From the NCBI GenBank assembly GCA_002633005.1, contig NMRA01000214.1, positions 508,405-572,404 of the forward strand: DNA of 64,000 nucleotides. The letters run 5' to 3'. Below, in pieces: positions 1-11,900 of the stretch. The translations under genes were made by a program, and so were the position numbers. The notes beneath the pieces are model-generated. The model did not search any database. It saw nothing but the letters and a program-made list of their open reading frames with translations, and was not told the DNA's origin. The DNA comes from Phoronis australis (Eukaryota > Phoronida > Phoronidae). The first letter of the stretch is position 1. Every line of letters starts with the position of its first letter.

Positions 1-405
1 CAAAGTGTGATAAAAACGGACTGTATAGTTCAGTTTATTGTGAAAACTTGTGTGCCACCTTCTGTAAAGTAGATGTGTCTCCCAATAGGTGGCTGCACTA
101 GTTAATAGTCCCATGAGTCTGATCAACATTGATTTGCAACTGTCATTTATCGAACAGTTTTGATTGGCCAACTCTGTGAAGAAGAGACTTGCGTTTAGGT
201 TTCGTATTACACATGTGAACTGAATCTTCAAAATTTTAGAAATTCATGTGCACTCATTTGCTCTTGCAAAATAAAAAGTTTCAGTGGTGTTATAATATGG
301 ACGATCTTCACGCACTATCAGTGCTACAATGGAATAAGTGTGAATTATTTCTCAGTAGCACATTTGTGTGAAATCTGCTCTGATTGTCGTGTCTGCTTTT
401 GCAAG
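1..405 (+). other. Intron of the METTL25B-type gene (5' part of gene outside window)
   Basis: No exon is visible here. The first recognisable exon starts at 406 after a pyrimidine-rich stretch ending in AG at 404-405, and it begins with the third base of a codon. An upstream coding exon must therefore lie before the window. The open frame on the minus strand at 345-545 is a shadow of that exon. Confidence 0.6.
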
Positions 406-3400
406 TAATGGAGCCGAACGCAGCTACCCATTAAGTCAGTTTTCAAGGTCGTGTGAAGGACATGAGCTGAGCTGGGAGGCACGCGAGATGGCATGCCATT
501 CCGTGGACATGTACACACAGAAATTGAAGAGTAAGTAACCATCATGGAATTATTTTGTGTTTGATCAAGGTCAGTGAGAGTCTAAGAAGTAAGGGGCCAT
601 TGTCCTTAGTTACGGTAAAAAGTCTACAAGTTGGGACGATCTCTAAGATTTGCGACACTGAAATTCTAAGCTAAAATTGATTTGTCTTGCGTTTGACTTT
701 GGGACATGTCATCATATTTCTTACATATCGGACTCTGCATTCTTTATCAACGAAGTTGGAGATAAAATCGACGGAAATAGCTCCCCATGCAAAATTCACC
801 TTTTTCACACTTCTTGAATTTGGGATGGCCAATAATGCCTGTTTCTAAAATTTGGCACAAGATTCTGCCTAGAGGAAAGTAATTAATTTTTCACCGTCCC
901 AAACTGGAGAATTTGTACTGTAACTACAATTTTAGAAGCATACACAACATACACGAGGCTCGAGAGTTGATTAATGGTGTACCCTTCAAAAAATCGAAAC
1001 GTAAGTCAGGAATATTAAGATTTTGGAAGTTTTCTTTTTGGGGACAAAAGGATTGGCCAAATTTTATAGGCTTTTGAAAATGGATAATTGTGGCTCATCG
1101 TTTATGAGTATAATTCATATGCCACTTTAATCAGTAATTTTAATGCCTGTGTAAACTTTCAAAGTGTTTGCACTTTTGCGAATACTGTTCATGACCTTAA
1201 TTGATGGCACGGATTTCAGTTAAGGTCTGTGTTTCATCTTCCAATTGAACTAGTTAATATGTGAAATTTTTGTGGTGTTTTCCAGACAAATTGGACTATG
1301 TACTTTTAGCTTGCACATTTTGGTAGCTGAGCACAATTTGAAACTGTTAGTGAAGAGTTATGACTCTCGAGTTGGTTATTACATTAATCTTACGCTGATT
1401 TTGTAATTATGCAGATAACGACCCCAGCCTCAAGTCTCACTGCTACAGAGCCACTCTTCAGGTGGTCCTCAGTAAGTCTTTCCCTACCATGGAGAAGGGG
1501 ACGGTCAAAGTTAGTGTGAAGAACTGCCACCAGATGTCCTTTGAAGAGTAGGTCACAGTTTTTGCTAAAGCCTGGTTCACACGATGTTGTAAGAGTTTCA
1601 GGTTGTAACAAATGTTGTAAGTAATGGCAGATTGAAGTTATCTCCCCCCTGTTGTGCATACACTTCCTGTACCCAACTTACTAATACTAGCAGACAGTTG
1701 TCCTATTTTGTTATGCAATGACTGTGATTGTAATGTTATGTGGACCAGGCTTTGGAAACAGTATTTTTCAAAAAATGGGAAAATCTTCGTGGATAATTTC
1801 ATTGAAAATCTGAAGAAACATATTCCTTAATTATCACATTTTTCTGTGAAAAATTACTGTTGTGGTTGTTCTTGACAAATTTACCGACTACTGTTTGTCA
1901 TAAAAACTTTTCATGAAAATCTGTTGAGTGCAAAGTTCAATCCCCAATGAAATTGTTGTGAAGCCCTGATCATATCAACCTATTGCTAGGATTTTGACTG
2001 ATGGCTTAACAGACCAATCAGAATGCATCATTTGTGACACACCTTCATCTGCGTATCCAAGCCGCCATTTTACCCGACAAACAGCACGTTGTTAGTGACT
2101 TTTCACAGGGGGGGGGGGCAGAGCTTGCGATAGGTCAACCCAATGTGCTCTAGGGTCAACCCATCACCAGGATTTTGACTGACAACTTAACTGACCAATC
2201 AGAACGCGACATTCGTGACTCACCTTTGTCTGCATATCCAAGCTGCCATCTTACTCGACAAACCACATGTTGGTGACTTTTCACTAGGGGACGGAGCTTG
2301 TGATAGGTCAGTTATAAGCCTCTTATGTCACCGATTGCATTTCAATACTTATAACAGCTAGTAGCAAATTTGTCCAGCGGTTTCTAAAAAGTATGCATGG
2401 CACTGTCACAGGTTTATCTTTAATAAGCAAACACTATGAAAATTAGAGGTGAATATTGTGACGTTAGTTTTAGTTCTGGCAATGCTTGAAGTGAAACTTC
2501 CATCCTAAGAATTGCGTAATACACATTTTAGGTTGCATTGAATTCAGCAGTATCCATCATCTTTTTTCAGGTATGCATTGAAATCTTTAAAGAAGCTCGG
2601 TCTGCCGTCAGAAGGCATTGACTTCTTAAAGGATGGGGAAAGCCTATTGTCTCGATGGAGGGAAGTCGTAACATTTTACGTTCTTCGCCTATCTTTGGCT
2701 CCTGTCGTTGAGAGTTTGATTCTGCTGGATAGGCTACTTTTCCTTAGAGAAAAGGGTAAGCTCCGAGATGTGAGAATTGATAACTTCGTGAGAGTATGAA
2801 TTTGGTTGCTCGGCACTGTCACCATGCTGTATTTTTATAAAAAAGTTGATGAGATATCTTCTAGTTCAAATGAAAAAAATGTTATAATAAAAATCGGCCA
2901 AATTTTTTAGAAAAGTTTCGTGGCTAATTTTCGAAAATGATTATCATTAGGTAGCGTTTAATGTCCTTGTGGGTGCAAAATTTTGAGATAGCCACGGAAA
3001 AAACTTTGCTGGAAGTTACTTCCATTGTGTTACTGTAATAACTGTAAGTTTGGTGTGTATTTGAATGACCACCTGAGAACTTGTACCTGACAGGAAAAGG
3101 GAAAGATTAGTACCACAGTGTGCCAAAAGATGGTGCTGACCCTCAGCTAGGGAGACATGTTGACTTGAATTTTTACAATGAACTGTAATGAAACGTGTTT
3201 AGCTTTTTGTGTAACAAAAATTTTATGTTGTACATATAATTAGAATAATTGTTTCGACAGTTAGTTCTTGTATTAGTCTTTCCAAAATTATTTATAGATA
3301 TTGAACAGACAATGACTGAAGAAAGAGTGCAAATAATGATAGTAGGTATTGGATTTTCTCAGACGTCCATGCAACAATTTTTGGTATTTAAGATCTGAGT

Positions 3401-4652
3401 ATACTTTTTATGCACTGACATATTTGTGGGTTCATCTTGCTGTCATTTCTGTATAGGCATTTGGTTTCTGACGTCCGAGCAGACGAGTTCCAGGCAAGTT
3501 TGTCTACTCTGGCATCCCGTAATGGTGATTTTTGTTGCGTCCATGGCATTATCTCCGTAACCTCTGCAGGATCTGGTGAAATTGGGCACATGTTCCTGTG
3601 GAAACTACAATGGATGGCGACGAGTTTTGGATCGGTCCGACTACTGCTGTGCCCCCTAGTGGCAATTTTATTTAATTTTACATTTACCTCTGTACCTTTG
3701 GAGTTTATTGATGGAATTTTGTGAAATTCAGCAAATAGGTTTCTGTTAATTAAGGAGACGACGATGTCTTTTCGTTTTTGGATACATTCTGCGCCATCTG
3801 GTGGCCATTTTTCTTATTTTGAGTCCATTTCTGGCATCCTCCTCATTTGCTAAACCACTCAGAAGGTTATGAAGCTTGGCAGATGTGTTCCTTATGAGAA
3901 GACCATGGCTGACATTGAATTTTGGATGGTTCTGAATACCGCTGTGCCCCATTGTGGCAATTTTAGTTGTACATTTACCTCTGTATCTTCAGAGTTCCTC
4001 AACGATTTTTCATGAAATGTAGCAAGCAAGTTTCTGTTATGAAGACAACAGGTCTTTTCCATTTGGGGTTGGATTCGACGTATTCTACTCCACCTAGTGG
4101 TCATTTTTATAATTTAAACCGCTCAGAAGGCTGTTATGAAAATTAGCAGATGTGTTCTTACAGGCAAGGGCGCTACTCCCATGGGTCCAATTACTGTGGC
4201 GCCTTCTTGCACCATGTATGGCTGCTTCTCCTAAACCCAGTTGCAAAATCATTTGGAAGTTAAGCAAGTGTACTCCTATCAATTAGACAACAGATGGACA
4301 GATTGGACTACAGCTTCGCCTCCTAATGACATTTTTTCACGTTCACCTCTGTAATCTTTGACGAATTTTCATGAAATTTGGCAAACAGTTTTCGACATAG
4401 ACGACAATACCTTCCCATTTGTGTACAAGCTTGACCTATTCTGCGCCATCTTATGGTCATTTATGATACTATTGAACATCCCTAGAAACATACCATTGGC
4501 TGTGTAATCGCGGGTGCATTTCAACGCTATGCACGCTATTGTTGTCTCATGTCCTACTTCTTCATTCCTTAGGTATTCACAGCTGCCTGGTACCAGTGTT
4601 TGATCCTAGCCTTTCTCCGAGAAACATTGCTCTACTGGCCACAAAGCGATAA
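406..4652 (+). CDS. METTL25B: METTL25B (RRNAD1)-like methyltransferase-family protein, C-terminal part
   Basis: This is the 3' end of a spliced gene with exons 406-530, 1415-1547, 2571-2755 and 4573-4652, ending in TAA at 4650-4652. All junctions are GT-AG and the phases close, giving 173 residues. Motifs seen in order are SYPLSQFSR, REMACHSVDMYTQKLK, SHCYRATLQVVL, MSFEEYALKSLKKLGLP, LAPVVESLILLDRLLFL and VFDPSLSPRNIALLATK. The YPLSQ start, the REMACH helix and the FDP-SPRN-ALLATK ending are characteristic of METTL25/METTL25B proteins and fit METTL25B better than METTL25. The SAM-binding methyltransferase domain is N-terminal in this family and so lies outside the window. The substrate cannot be read from this part. 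The intron 2756-4572 carries a modular repeat. The exon ending at 1547 reads through an internal GTAAGT at 1472; using that donor would leave an impossibly short intron. Confidence 0.88.
1984..2310. repeat. Diverged tandem duplication, two copies of about 150 bp
   Basis: The copies at about 1984-2137 and 2164-2310 both run from a segment AGGATTTTGACTGA to a segment GATAGGTCA, and both contain GACCAATCAGAA, which includes an ATTGG/CCAAT-type box. They have diverged by many substitutions. A G homopolymer sits in the first copy near 2108. The duplication lies in the METTL25B intron 1548-2570. Confidence 0.75.
3406..4475 (+). repeat. Modular interspersed repeat in METTL25B intron
   Basis: The stretch is built from modules of about 110-150 bp. 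Each module carries TTTCATGAAATTTGGCA-like text followed by a segment such as CCCCCTAGTGGCAATTTT or GCGCCATCTGGTGGCCATTT. The marker segments recur near 3651, 3791, 3943, 4088, 4197, 4315 and 4440. The same element, less decayed, begins at 63478 near the other end of the window. Open frames here (for example 3437-3724 plus and 3388-3591 minus) are by-products of the repeat. It may be a non-autonomous mobile element, but no coding capacity is visible. Confidence 0.75.
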
Positions 4653-5564
4653 AGAATGTCAGAGATATTTATTTGAAAAAGTCTTTTAGAAGCAGTGTTT
4701 TACTTACAGCCAAGTTACAGAGAATTGATGAGACGTGCACGGATTGCTCTATTGGTCACTGAGAAAATGAATCTTTGGATACATGAAGCAAAATCTTTGA
4801 GAAGTAATTCTCAAGTTGCAATAAACGTGCCAAAATGTCAGTGAGATTTGCATGTTGAAGTCTGCGCGAAATGTTGGCACAAGAAGAAAATGTGAAGTAA
4901 ATGTTACCAAGCCTTTGATGATGTCCATGACTCTACTTGAAGCAAAATGTGTTAAGATTTAGCTGTAAAGAACACCCTTCAAGATGTGTATTGGCAAGTG
5001 CTTGGAAGGTGTGTTCTGCTGGTTGTTGGTCTTAAAAGTGTAATCATCTTTGACAGTGCGGTGGCTGGTTTGGGGATTTAGGGGGAGGGGCAAGGAAGCC
5101 ATGCTCCCCCTAAAATTATCTCAGATTCCATTTGGCAGATCAGGGGTGCGAATGCCTGCTGGGCAACATCCTGCCTAATACTCAGCCCCCCCCCCCCTAA
5201 CTTAAAATCCTGGATCCGTCACAAGTTCCCATCAGCCATCAGCTGTGTTTATGAGATACAGGTGGGAGGTGATTCAAGGAAGTAACTTTGGGAAACGTGG
5301 GAAAATTGTGCGTGGCTTTCATGTGTATTTGGAACTGATTAACGCATTGGTGTCAATTAAAGGTTTCTTTGATTGTAATGGAAGGTTAATATTAAAATTC
5401 CAAAACCCAGTCTCCTTTGTTGGGTCTGCTGTTTTGACATAGCTAAACTGTCAGTTTTACAATGTATTTCTATCTGTAATAGAACAGGAGTAAAATATTG
5501 CATTCATAACGAATTTCCTAATCACATACATTATTTGTCACATTTCACAAATTTCAGCAATAAA
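4653..5564 (+). other. Probable METTL25B 3' UTR with candidate poly(A) signals
   Basis: After the stop codon there are AATAAA hexamers at 4820-4825 and 5559-5564. Either could end the transcript, giving a 3' UTR of about 0.2 or 0.9 kb. The plus-strand open frame at 5245-5442 has no splice context and resembles no family I know. A C homopolymer lies near 5185. Confidence 0.4.
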
Positions 5565-8500
5565 AATAATTAAGTAAAACACATGGATTTCATTGACTGC
5601 CTTGTATTGTTTTAGAAAACAATGTACAAACGATTATTTGCGTGAACTCATAACTTAAAATCTACTTCCCCAAGTATCATTTGTACTGCTCTAAAGCACT
5701 ATTCACATTGCTAGTTACATCTAATCCACCTCTTTGATTATACTTGTATAACATTCATGCACGTGTTGGGCCCGTTTCATGAAGCATTGCTTTAGTTTTA
5801 AGTCTCAAGTTTAATTAAAGGGACATTAATGGGTAGAAAATGATTTCTGTGATCATTCTCAGTACGGATTTGACCATATAACCCCCGCGGTCTCGGTGTA
5901 ATGCTTTGCTTGCAGAGTGAAATCCACACATAAAAGTCAGAGTACTTGACTGCTAAAGTCATCAGGCCTTAATTTCAACGAATGTCTGGCAGACAACAAC
6001 GAGAAGTAGTGATTTGTGAATAAAAAGCAAAGATTTTGTTGTTGATGGCTTTGCTCAAAACTAGCAACTTCAAAAGTATCCATCCAACAATGATTCCCCA
6101 AATGTGATATTCGGCCATATAAACCGATAACATCCGTATAACTGAGGCAACGTATTTTTGCCGTCAAGAGCAAAGGGTTCATGAAACGGGGTCGTGAAGT
6201 CATCAATAGTGATTTGAGAGTAACAAATTGTTACATATATACTACTGATGAAACTGAATGAGTTAGAAATTCTCACCACTTAGTCGGATGTTTTTATGTT
6301 TTCGTAGTGCATGCTTATTACACCATGTAACATTAATAATAATTATAATAATAAATATGTAACTTTGTCGTATTAAATTACACTAGTCGAATTTATTTTG
6401 ACTTGAATGTTCCTATCTGTATCAGGTCGCGGTCGACGCCATGCCCGCGGCCGATAGCCTACCACATTATTCAAACTTTTCTCTCATGTTCCATGATGCA
6501 TAAAACTTCGATGTAATGGAGCAGTAGGATTTTTCCTTGTCCGACTACTGGAATAATCATACGTGACGTACGCTGTCGCTTTCGTATGTAAAATACGTAG
6601 ATAATTAAAGCTTTTAGTGCGTTATTTTCACCGGTAGAATATTTTAGTAGTCAGGTCAGATGTTGCGCACACGCACACAAGTGCAACACTTGGCGTGTGA
6701 CGTAACAGAATTTGGCTACGTGTTTATAGGGTACATCTACGTAGGATGTCGAGCGTGAGTACGTGCGCGGTGCACAGTAATTACATGTACAATTCCTCCG
6801 GCGAAAGTGAGCAAGTCAAACCTAGAATAGAACACCTTGTGCTCCTTTGATCAGACGCAGTTGGTCTACCGTTTCATCCGTCGGCGGTCTTGCATACCCT
6901 CATAATTACCAGCATTCGCCCGATTCTTACTGAGGCACAAACAGGCGTAAATTAATAGAAAGCAAACTACTGGTCCATCGACGAATATATTGCATCTATC
7001 ACCTTGCATCGCAAGCGTTAATTATAACCGGTGCTTGGAAGCCTTTACGCACAACCAAAGCCCCGTTTCATAAATCATATTTTTATAGTTTGAAATCCGA
7101 TTATTGTCAGAACGTCGATAGCAGTGATCTAAAACGAGTTGTGTCGTGACGCGTGGTGGCGTAACTCCACCTCTGGATTTATTTTCCTAGCCTTAAATTT
7201 CCCCTCGTTGACAGATGATGTTTGCTTATGTGCGAACCTCAGTCATAGGGCCAATAATTGTGATTGAAAGTCTTATGGCTGAAGTCCGAAAAATATTTCT
7301 TTGAACAGACGTTATTCTTCCGTCCACTTTTGTGGGAAACACACGTAAACTGGTTTGCTTACTCTACCATATTAGATATCTAAATTGGTTGATGAAACCG
7401 TAGATTCGTGTATTCGGTACTACAAAAATACCCGAGGTGTTCCGGATACACCTATGCGACAGTCTTTGTCGGGCAACTTGCGCCTTTTGAAGGCGAGTTG
7501 CACGGAAAGCAATTCCCAAAGATGTTTAGACATCAAAATAAATCACGATTTCAATATAATAAATGTGACACATTGCTCGTATTCTTAGAGGTTCTTAAAA
7601 TTATGTTGACATATATGTGCAGTGTAAACTTTGAACATGATAGTTTTATACTTCAGTAAATTTTGATTAATTACCCGAATTCAAACAAACTTCAATTGTA
7701 GCAATTTCGATTTGACATCCTTATACATGTATTTGGTTTTAAATACTTGCTCTTAAAATGAACGAAAGCGACTTAGTGCTTTATTCACGGGGTCTGTCAC
7801 TTTAAAACTAATTCGATCCTTAAATTGCTGATAATTTTTTCATCGTTCGGTCTCACTGGACTTTCTTAATAAGCTAGAAGTCAACCTCTGTTTCCAATAA
7901 ACGTACTATCAGACGGCAATTTATGAAATTCGTTTAAAAATTCGACCGGTGTTAATTCGTAAGGTACTGTAATAGAGACACATGCTGATATTTTTATTAA
8001 GTTATGTTGAATCTTTTTAAACGAATGCATGGCAGCTGTTCAAATGAGCCATTTAAACAAAAATGTGCACTTTTTGTACTTTTTGGACCAAAAGCGTTTG
8101 TGTAGTTAATTTCCATCTGAAAAGGCGCACAGCCGCTCCAAGTCGATAAAGCAAAGTATACCGTTTTCCTGTGCATAGCCGCACCAGTCGACCGTGCGTA
8201 AATATCCGCGCGGTTTGCGTGCATTGTTCAGGAGAATTGGTTTTGAATTGAAGCTACGAGAAACTTGTTCCCCAACGATGAGATCAGTGGGGAGTTTATA
8301 GCTTTTATTATTTGTTCCTTCAACTTCATCAGGGGGAAAGGGTGTGACAAAAAGTTGATCCAAAACACAAAGTTGGCCACAAAACACATTGAAACAAATG
8401 GAAGCCGATGCAAATGACTTTCACTCGTGATAAAATGAAAATTTATTCTCATACGTGACTATCTTCTTATCGTTAAGTGAAAACTCTAACTTTTTTTCTT

Positions 8501-8963
8501 CCTGTGTCAAATGGTTCATAACGAGTTCTTAGATTTTAATCAGGGCACTGTCTGCGATAACATCACTTCCGGTTGAGTAAAATTTTCTTTTCAACATGGC
8601 CCATTATGAAATTCAGATTTGTTTTAATATCAAATGAACATGAAATATAACCTTTTAAAGATACTTAACACTGTTTCGGCAAATTGAAAAGGTATTAACT
8701 ACTATCACTAAATAATACCAACCTTTAAAAATTTGGACCAAATTCGAAAAGTTCTTGCGCGTTTGTTGACAAGCGTGACGAACGCTTGGACCTAGTTAAT
8801 CGACGGTTATTTGAGAAACCCGCTCGATTTCAGCAACCGTATCCTAATTTTGGCACAAAAAGTGTTTTGGTGAATAATGTCGCCCTCGTAAATGACTGGC
8901 AGAACCAGTTTCGGATCACTAAAACAGGGTTTAGTATCTTTACAAAAATCTCTGGAAAAAACA
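5565..8963. other. Intergenic region between METTL25B and the secreted-protein gene
   Basis: No exon with credible splice sites and coding content was found on either strand. The region holds a dispersed repeat at about 5940-6135. It may also hold a relic of the TIR element family seen at 59181, near 8890-8950, and it must contain the 3' UTR of the minus-strand gene ending at 8964. Open frames at 7385-7659 and 7997-8452 are unsupported. Confidence 0.5.
5940..6135. repeat. Dispersed repeat, copy A (second copy at about 36130-36310)
   Basis: The order of short matches is shared with 36130-36310: GTCTGGCAGACAACAACGAG here against GTCTAGCAGACAACAGGGAG there, then AATAAAAAGCAAAGATT against AATAAAAATCACAAAA, then a GCTCAAAACTAGCAACTTCA segment against GGTCAAAGCCAGTAACTTCA. 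This indicates an old interspersed family of at least about 180 bp. No terminal repeats were identified. Confidence 0.6.
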
Positions 8964-11900
8964 TTACACGCACTGAATCTTTATCTCCTTTGTCCAGACC
9001 CAGTAGGGGTCGTCACGTGACTCGCCGGAGTATATTGCAGGTTTAGAGCCGGGGCAGCAGAATACCCCGTGGTGATTGCTGTACTTATCCGTGTACATAT
9101 CTGCGAAGCCATGGTTTGGGTACAAGTCCGTGTTGGCGATGTAGTGACCTCTCGGAACACAGGGTTGGATGACTCTCTTCCTCAGCTAGAAAACAAAAAA
9201 TCCGTTAGCGACTTTTCGGACCATAATGCAAAGAACTAATGACGAAAATAATAAGATCAGTTTCTGAAAATTCCTGCTTGGCATAATTGTGAATTGTTTG
9301 GTGTCCGATAGAGACGACTTCATCAGTTCACATCACTAAGCAGGCGATCTCTTAGTGCCGAAGTGGAAATTAAAGATTCTCCAGAATTGTTATTTCTTTC
9401 AAGACGTCATGTTGAATTTTCATAAAGTCAGTGTTAAAATCCTTAGGCACTGTCAAGTGTCAATATTCACATGTAGGCTGTAATGTCACGTGGATCTGAC
9501 TAGGTTAGCCTGCTGAGCGTGAACTTGGAATAGTGCTTGATATCAAGATTGCGGATGCCTGAACTTGGAACTGAATATTCATTTGTGCAATCAGGTGAAT
9601 TTTTTTGTTCAGTGTAAAGAATTTTTGCAATTGTTGGCCACACGATTACCCATTTCCTTCTTTACCGTAACTTGTGCCAAATAATGGGAGGTTTATGTTA
9701 ATGGTTAAATCAATTATATTTTGGTGAATAAGATCGCCACTAAATAGTTGAAAATTTTTTGGCTAAAATTTACTTTATTTTGTTAACGTGTTATGGGCGG
9801 CGCAACATAGGGGGCTGGGGGGGGGGGGGNGGGGCTATAGCCTCCCACTTGTTTCAGTGCTGCACCGGCCATGCATGTAATTTGATTTAGTGCAGTGCAA
9901 ATATTTGTCAACGTGAACGTGGTTATTTAAGTGAACTTATCAGGCGTTTCGGCGTGTACTCCCAAGTTCACGCATTTGCGATCTTGAGATTAAGCAAGAT
10001 TCCAAGTTCACGCACTGCAACCCAACTGATAATGAATGGACTTTACTGGTGGACGAAAACTTGTACGTGTGCTTCCCAACAATACTGATCACTATGTACG
10101 GTATGGTGACGACAGGGCACTTTTAGTTGATAAACATTGTTTTATCTGCAATTCATTACCTGTTGACTTACTGTACATTTCCTTCTTCCCGGAAAAAAGG
10201 TCACTGGAAGCCTAGCTTTTGACTCCCCAACAAAAATATCGAGAACATTTATCAGGCATTCTCAGTTCCGTGACTTCGATGGCTATATAGCACAAGTACG
10301 TCTCCACTTCACTGACTTCATATCCAGCGGGTATTTCGACAGATTTGTTTAGATTTTAGATGCACCAAATGTATAGTACAATTCGATAAAAAGAACATTT
10401 CAAAAATGCAATCGTAAACTTTTTGTTCCTCACGTTTTTGAAAACACGGAGTGACAGATATATAAACTAAACAAAGGTCTGTTGTAGTATGGCCACGATC
10501 TGTTAGGAAACATTCGATTTTCAAAAAGAAACCTGTGGAGTACGTCTTAATTTCTGAGCACGCGCATGTGTAGAGTACCTCGGGTTGCCAATAAAAGGAA
10601 CCCGCGCTATCCTGGTACTTACATGCCTCTTGCAACCTAACACCGACCTTATACAATTGTTTAATCCAGACCAGATTCGGCGTCATTATACCATTTCTCG
10701 TCCTGTGCCCGACAAATTACACCGAAGTGTGCTCCAAGTGTTGTTTTAGTTTAAAAACTGGAAGTATGCCGTCTCGAGTCTTATTCGATTACCTTCACAG
10801 TTTGTGCACGCTAATGAATGCTCGAATTTTATCCGTTCCAGAGCTCAAGTTGACCCATCGGGAAACCGTATCGTCTGCTACTGACACACAGACGACTACC
10901 GTCTGCTACAGACACACATCAGACGACCCGTTGTGCTTTACGTCAGTTGTCGGATACAGGTGTTCTTCGTGTTTGTTTAAGAATTTAATATTCTCAAAAT
11001 ACACAGTCTCCCTGCCAATTTATGAAGATCTAGGCATGTAATCACGACGATTAAACAGACAAGGGTTATCGTCAATAGAAGTGAAATTGCACAGTTTGTC
11101 TAATATTTTACTTAATGTGAATCTTATGTCAGCGCTAAATGAATGAAACTGAATCTGTCCTGTCGGGCATAGGTATTTTCAAAATGTGCGTTTGGACCGC
11201 TGGTCTCATACAGGATAAAGGAATTGGTAATTGCAGCCTTTGTTGTCAAGCTCTGTAAAATGCTTGTAGTCATCCTCAGTCTACACCCTTGGTGCAAGAC
11301 AACACACGCCAACTATCTTTAACTACTCCTACGAAGGACCAATATTAGTTGAACCTGGAACGTTTTAAGATTCCGAAACTAGTGTTGGGCCGCTCGGGTT
11401 AATAAAATCATGTTTTTGGAATTACATTTTCGCGATGTGCGTGCCCTTTTTTGTTTTGCGATTTTTCAAAGATTCTTCTGTTGTACTCTGAGCTGTGCTG
11501 TTTCTTCAATTTTGTTGTCCAGAATACTGCGACAGTCCCCTAGCAACTCATTCAAAATATTCTTTAACTTACCACACACTGGAAGGTGTAGATGAAAATA
11601 TATCGCACAGCCATGACTCGCTTGGGGTCACAACAGCGCATTGAAGGGCAGTCGACGGCGGCGAAGTTCTCCTTCCAAACGCCCGTGTTCCAAATGCGAC
11701 CATGGGTTCGGATGAAGCCGGCGTTGTAGGTGTCACAACAGTCTTTGTCCGCGTAACGCCTTGTTCGCTTGAAGTGTTCCTGGTGAGAAGTCGCAAGATG
11801 CATTGTTTATTAAGTTTATTTGTCGTTTGATTGATGGTGTGAACAACCGAAAATTATCAAGTCGAGTTTTTGATGTTGCAAAGCGCTAGGTAAAGAAAAC

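Noticed and set aside
1472-1497. A donor GTAAGT at 1472 splitting the METTL25B exon
   Set aside because: The nearest acceptor would leave an intron of about 26 nt, and the reading frame continues with family-like sequence to 1547.
3388-4282. Cluster of short frames on both strands
   Set aside because: They follow the modules of the interspersed repeat at 3406-4475 and are interrupted by stops at each module.
9820-9834. G-run as a quadruplex-forming regulatory site
   Set aside because: It contains an N and is a plain homopolymer, so length and sequence are unreliable.
10318-10686. Minus-strand 122-codon frame, the longest in the window
   Set aside because: It lies wholly inside intron 2 of the secreted gene on the same strand, and its composition looks like random translation.
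11564-11803. Single-exon 79-codon protein starting MHLATSHQ
   Set aside because: The frame is real, but the first residues are the intron acceptor. Exon 2 starts at 11779 and joins the signal-peptide exon at 12995.
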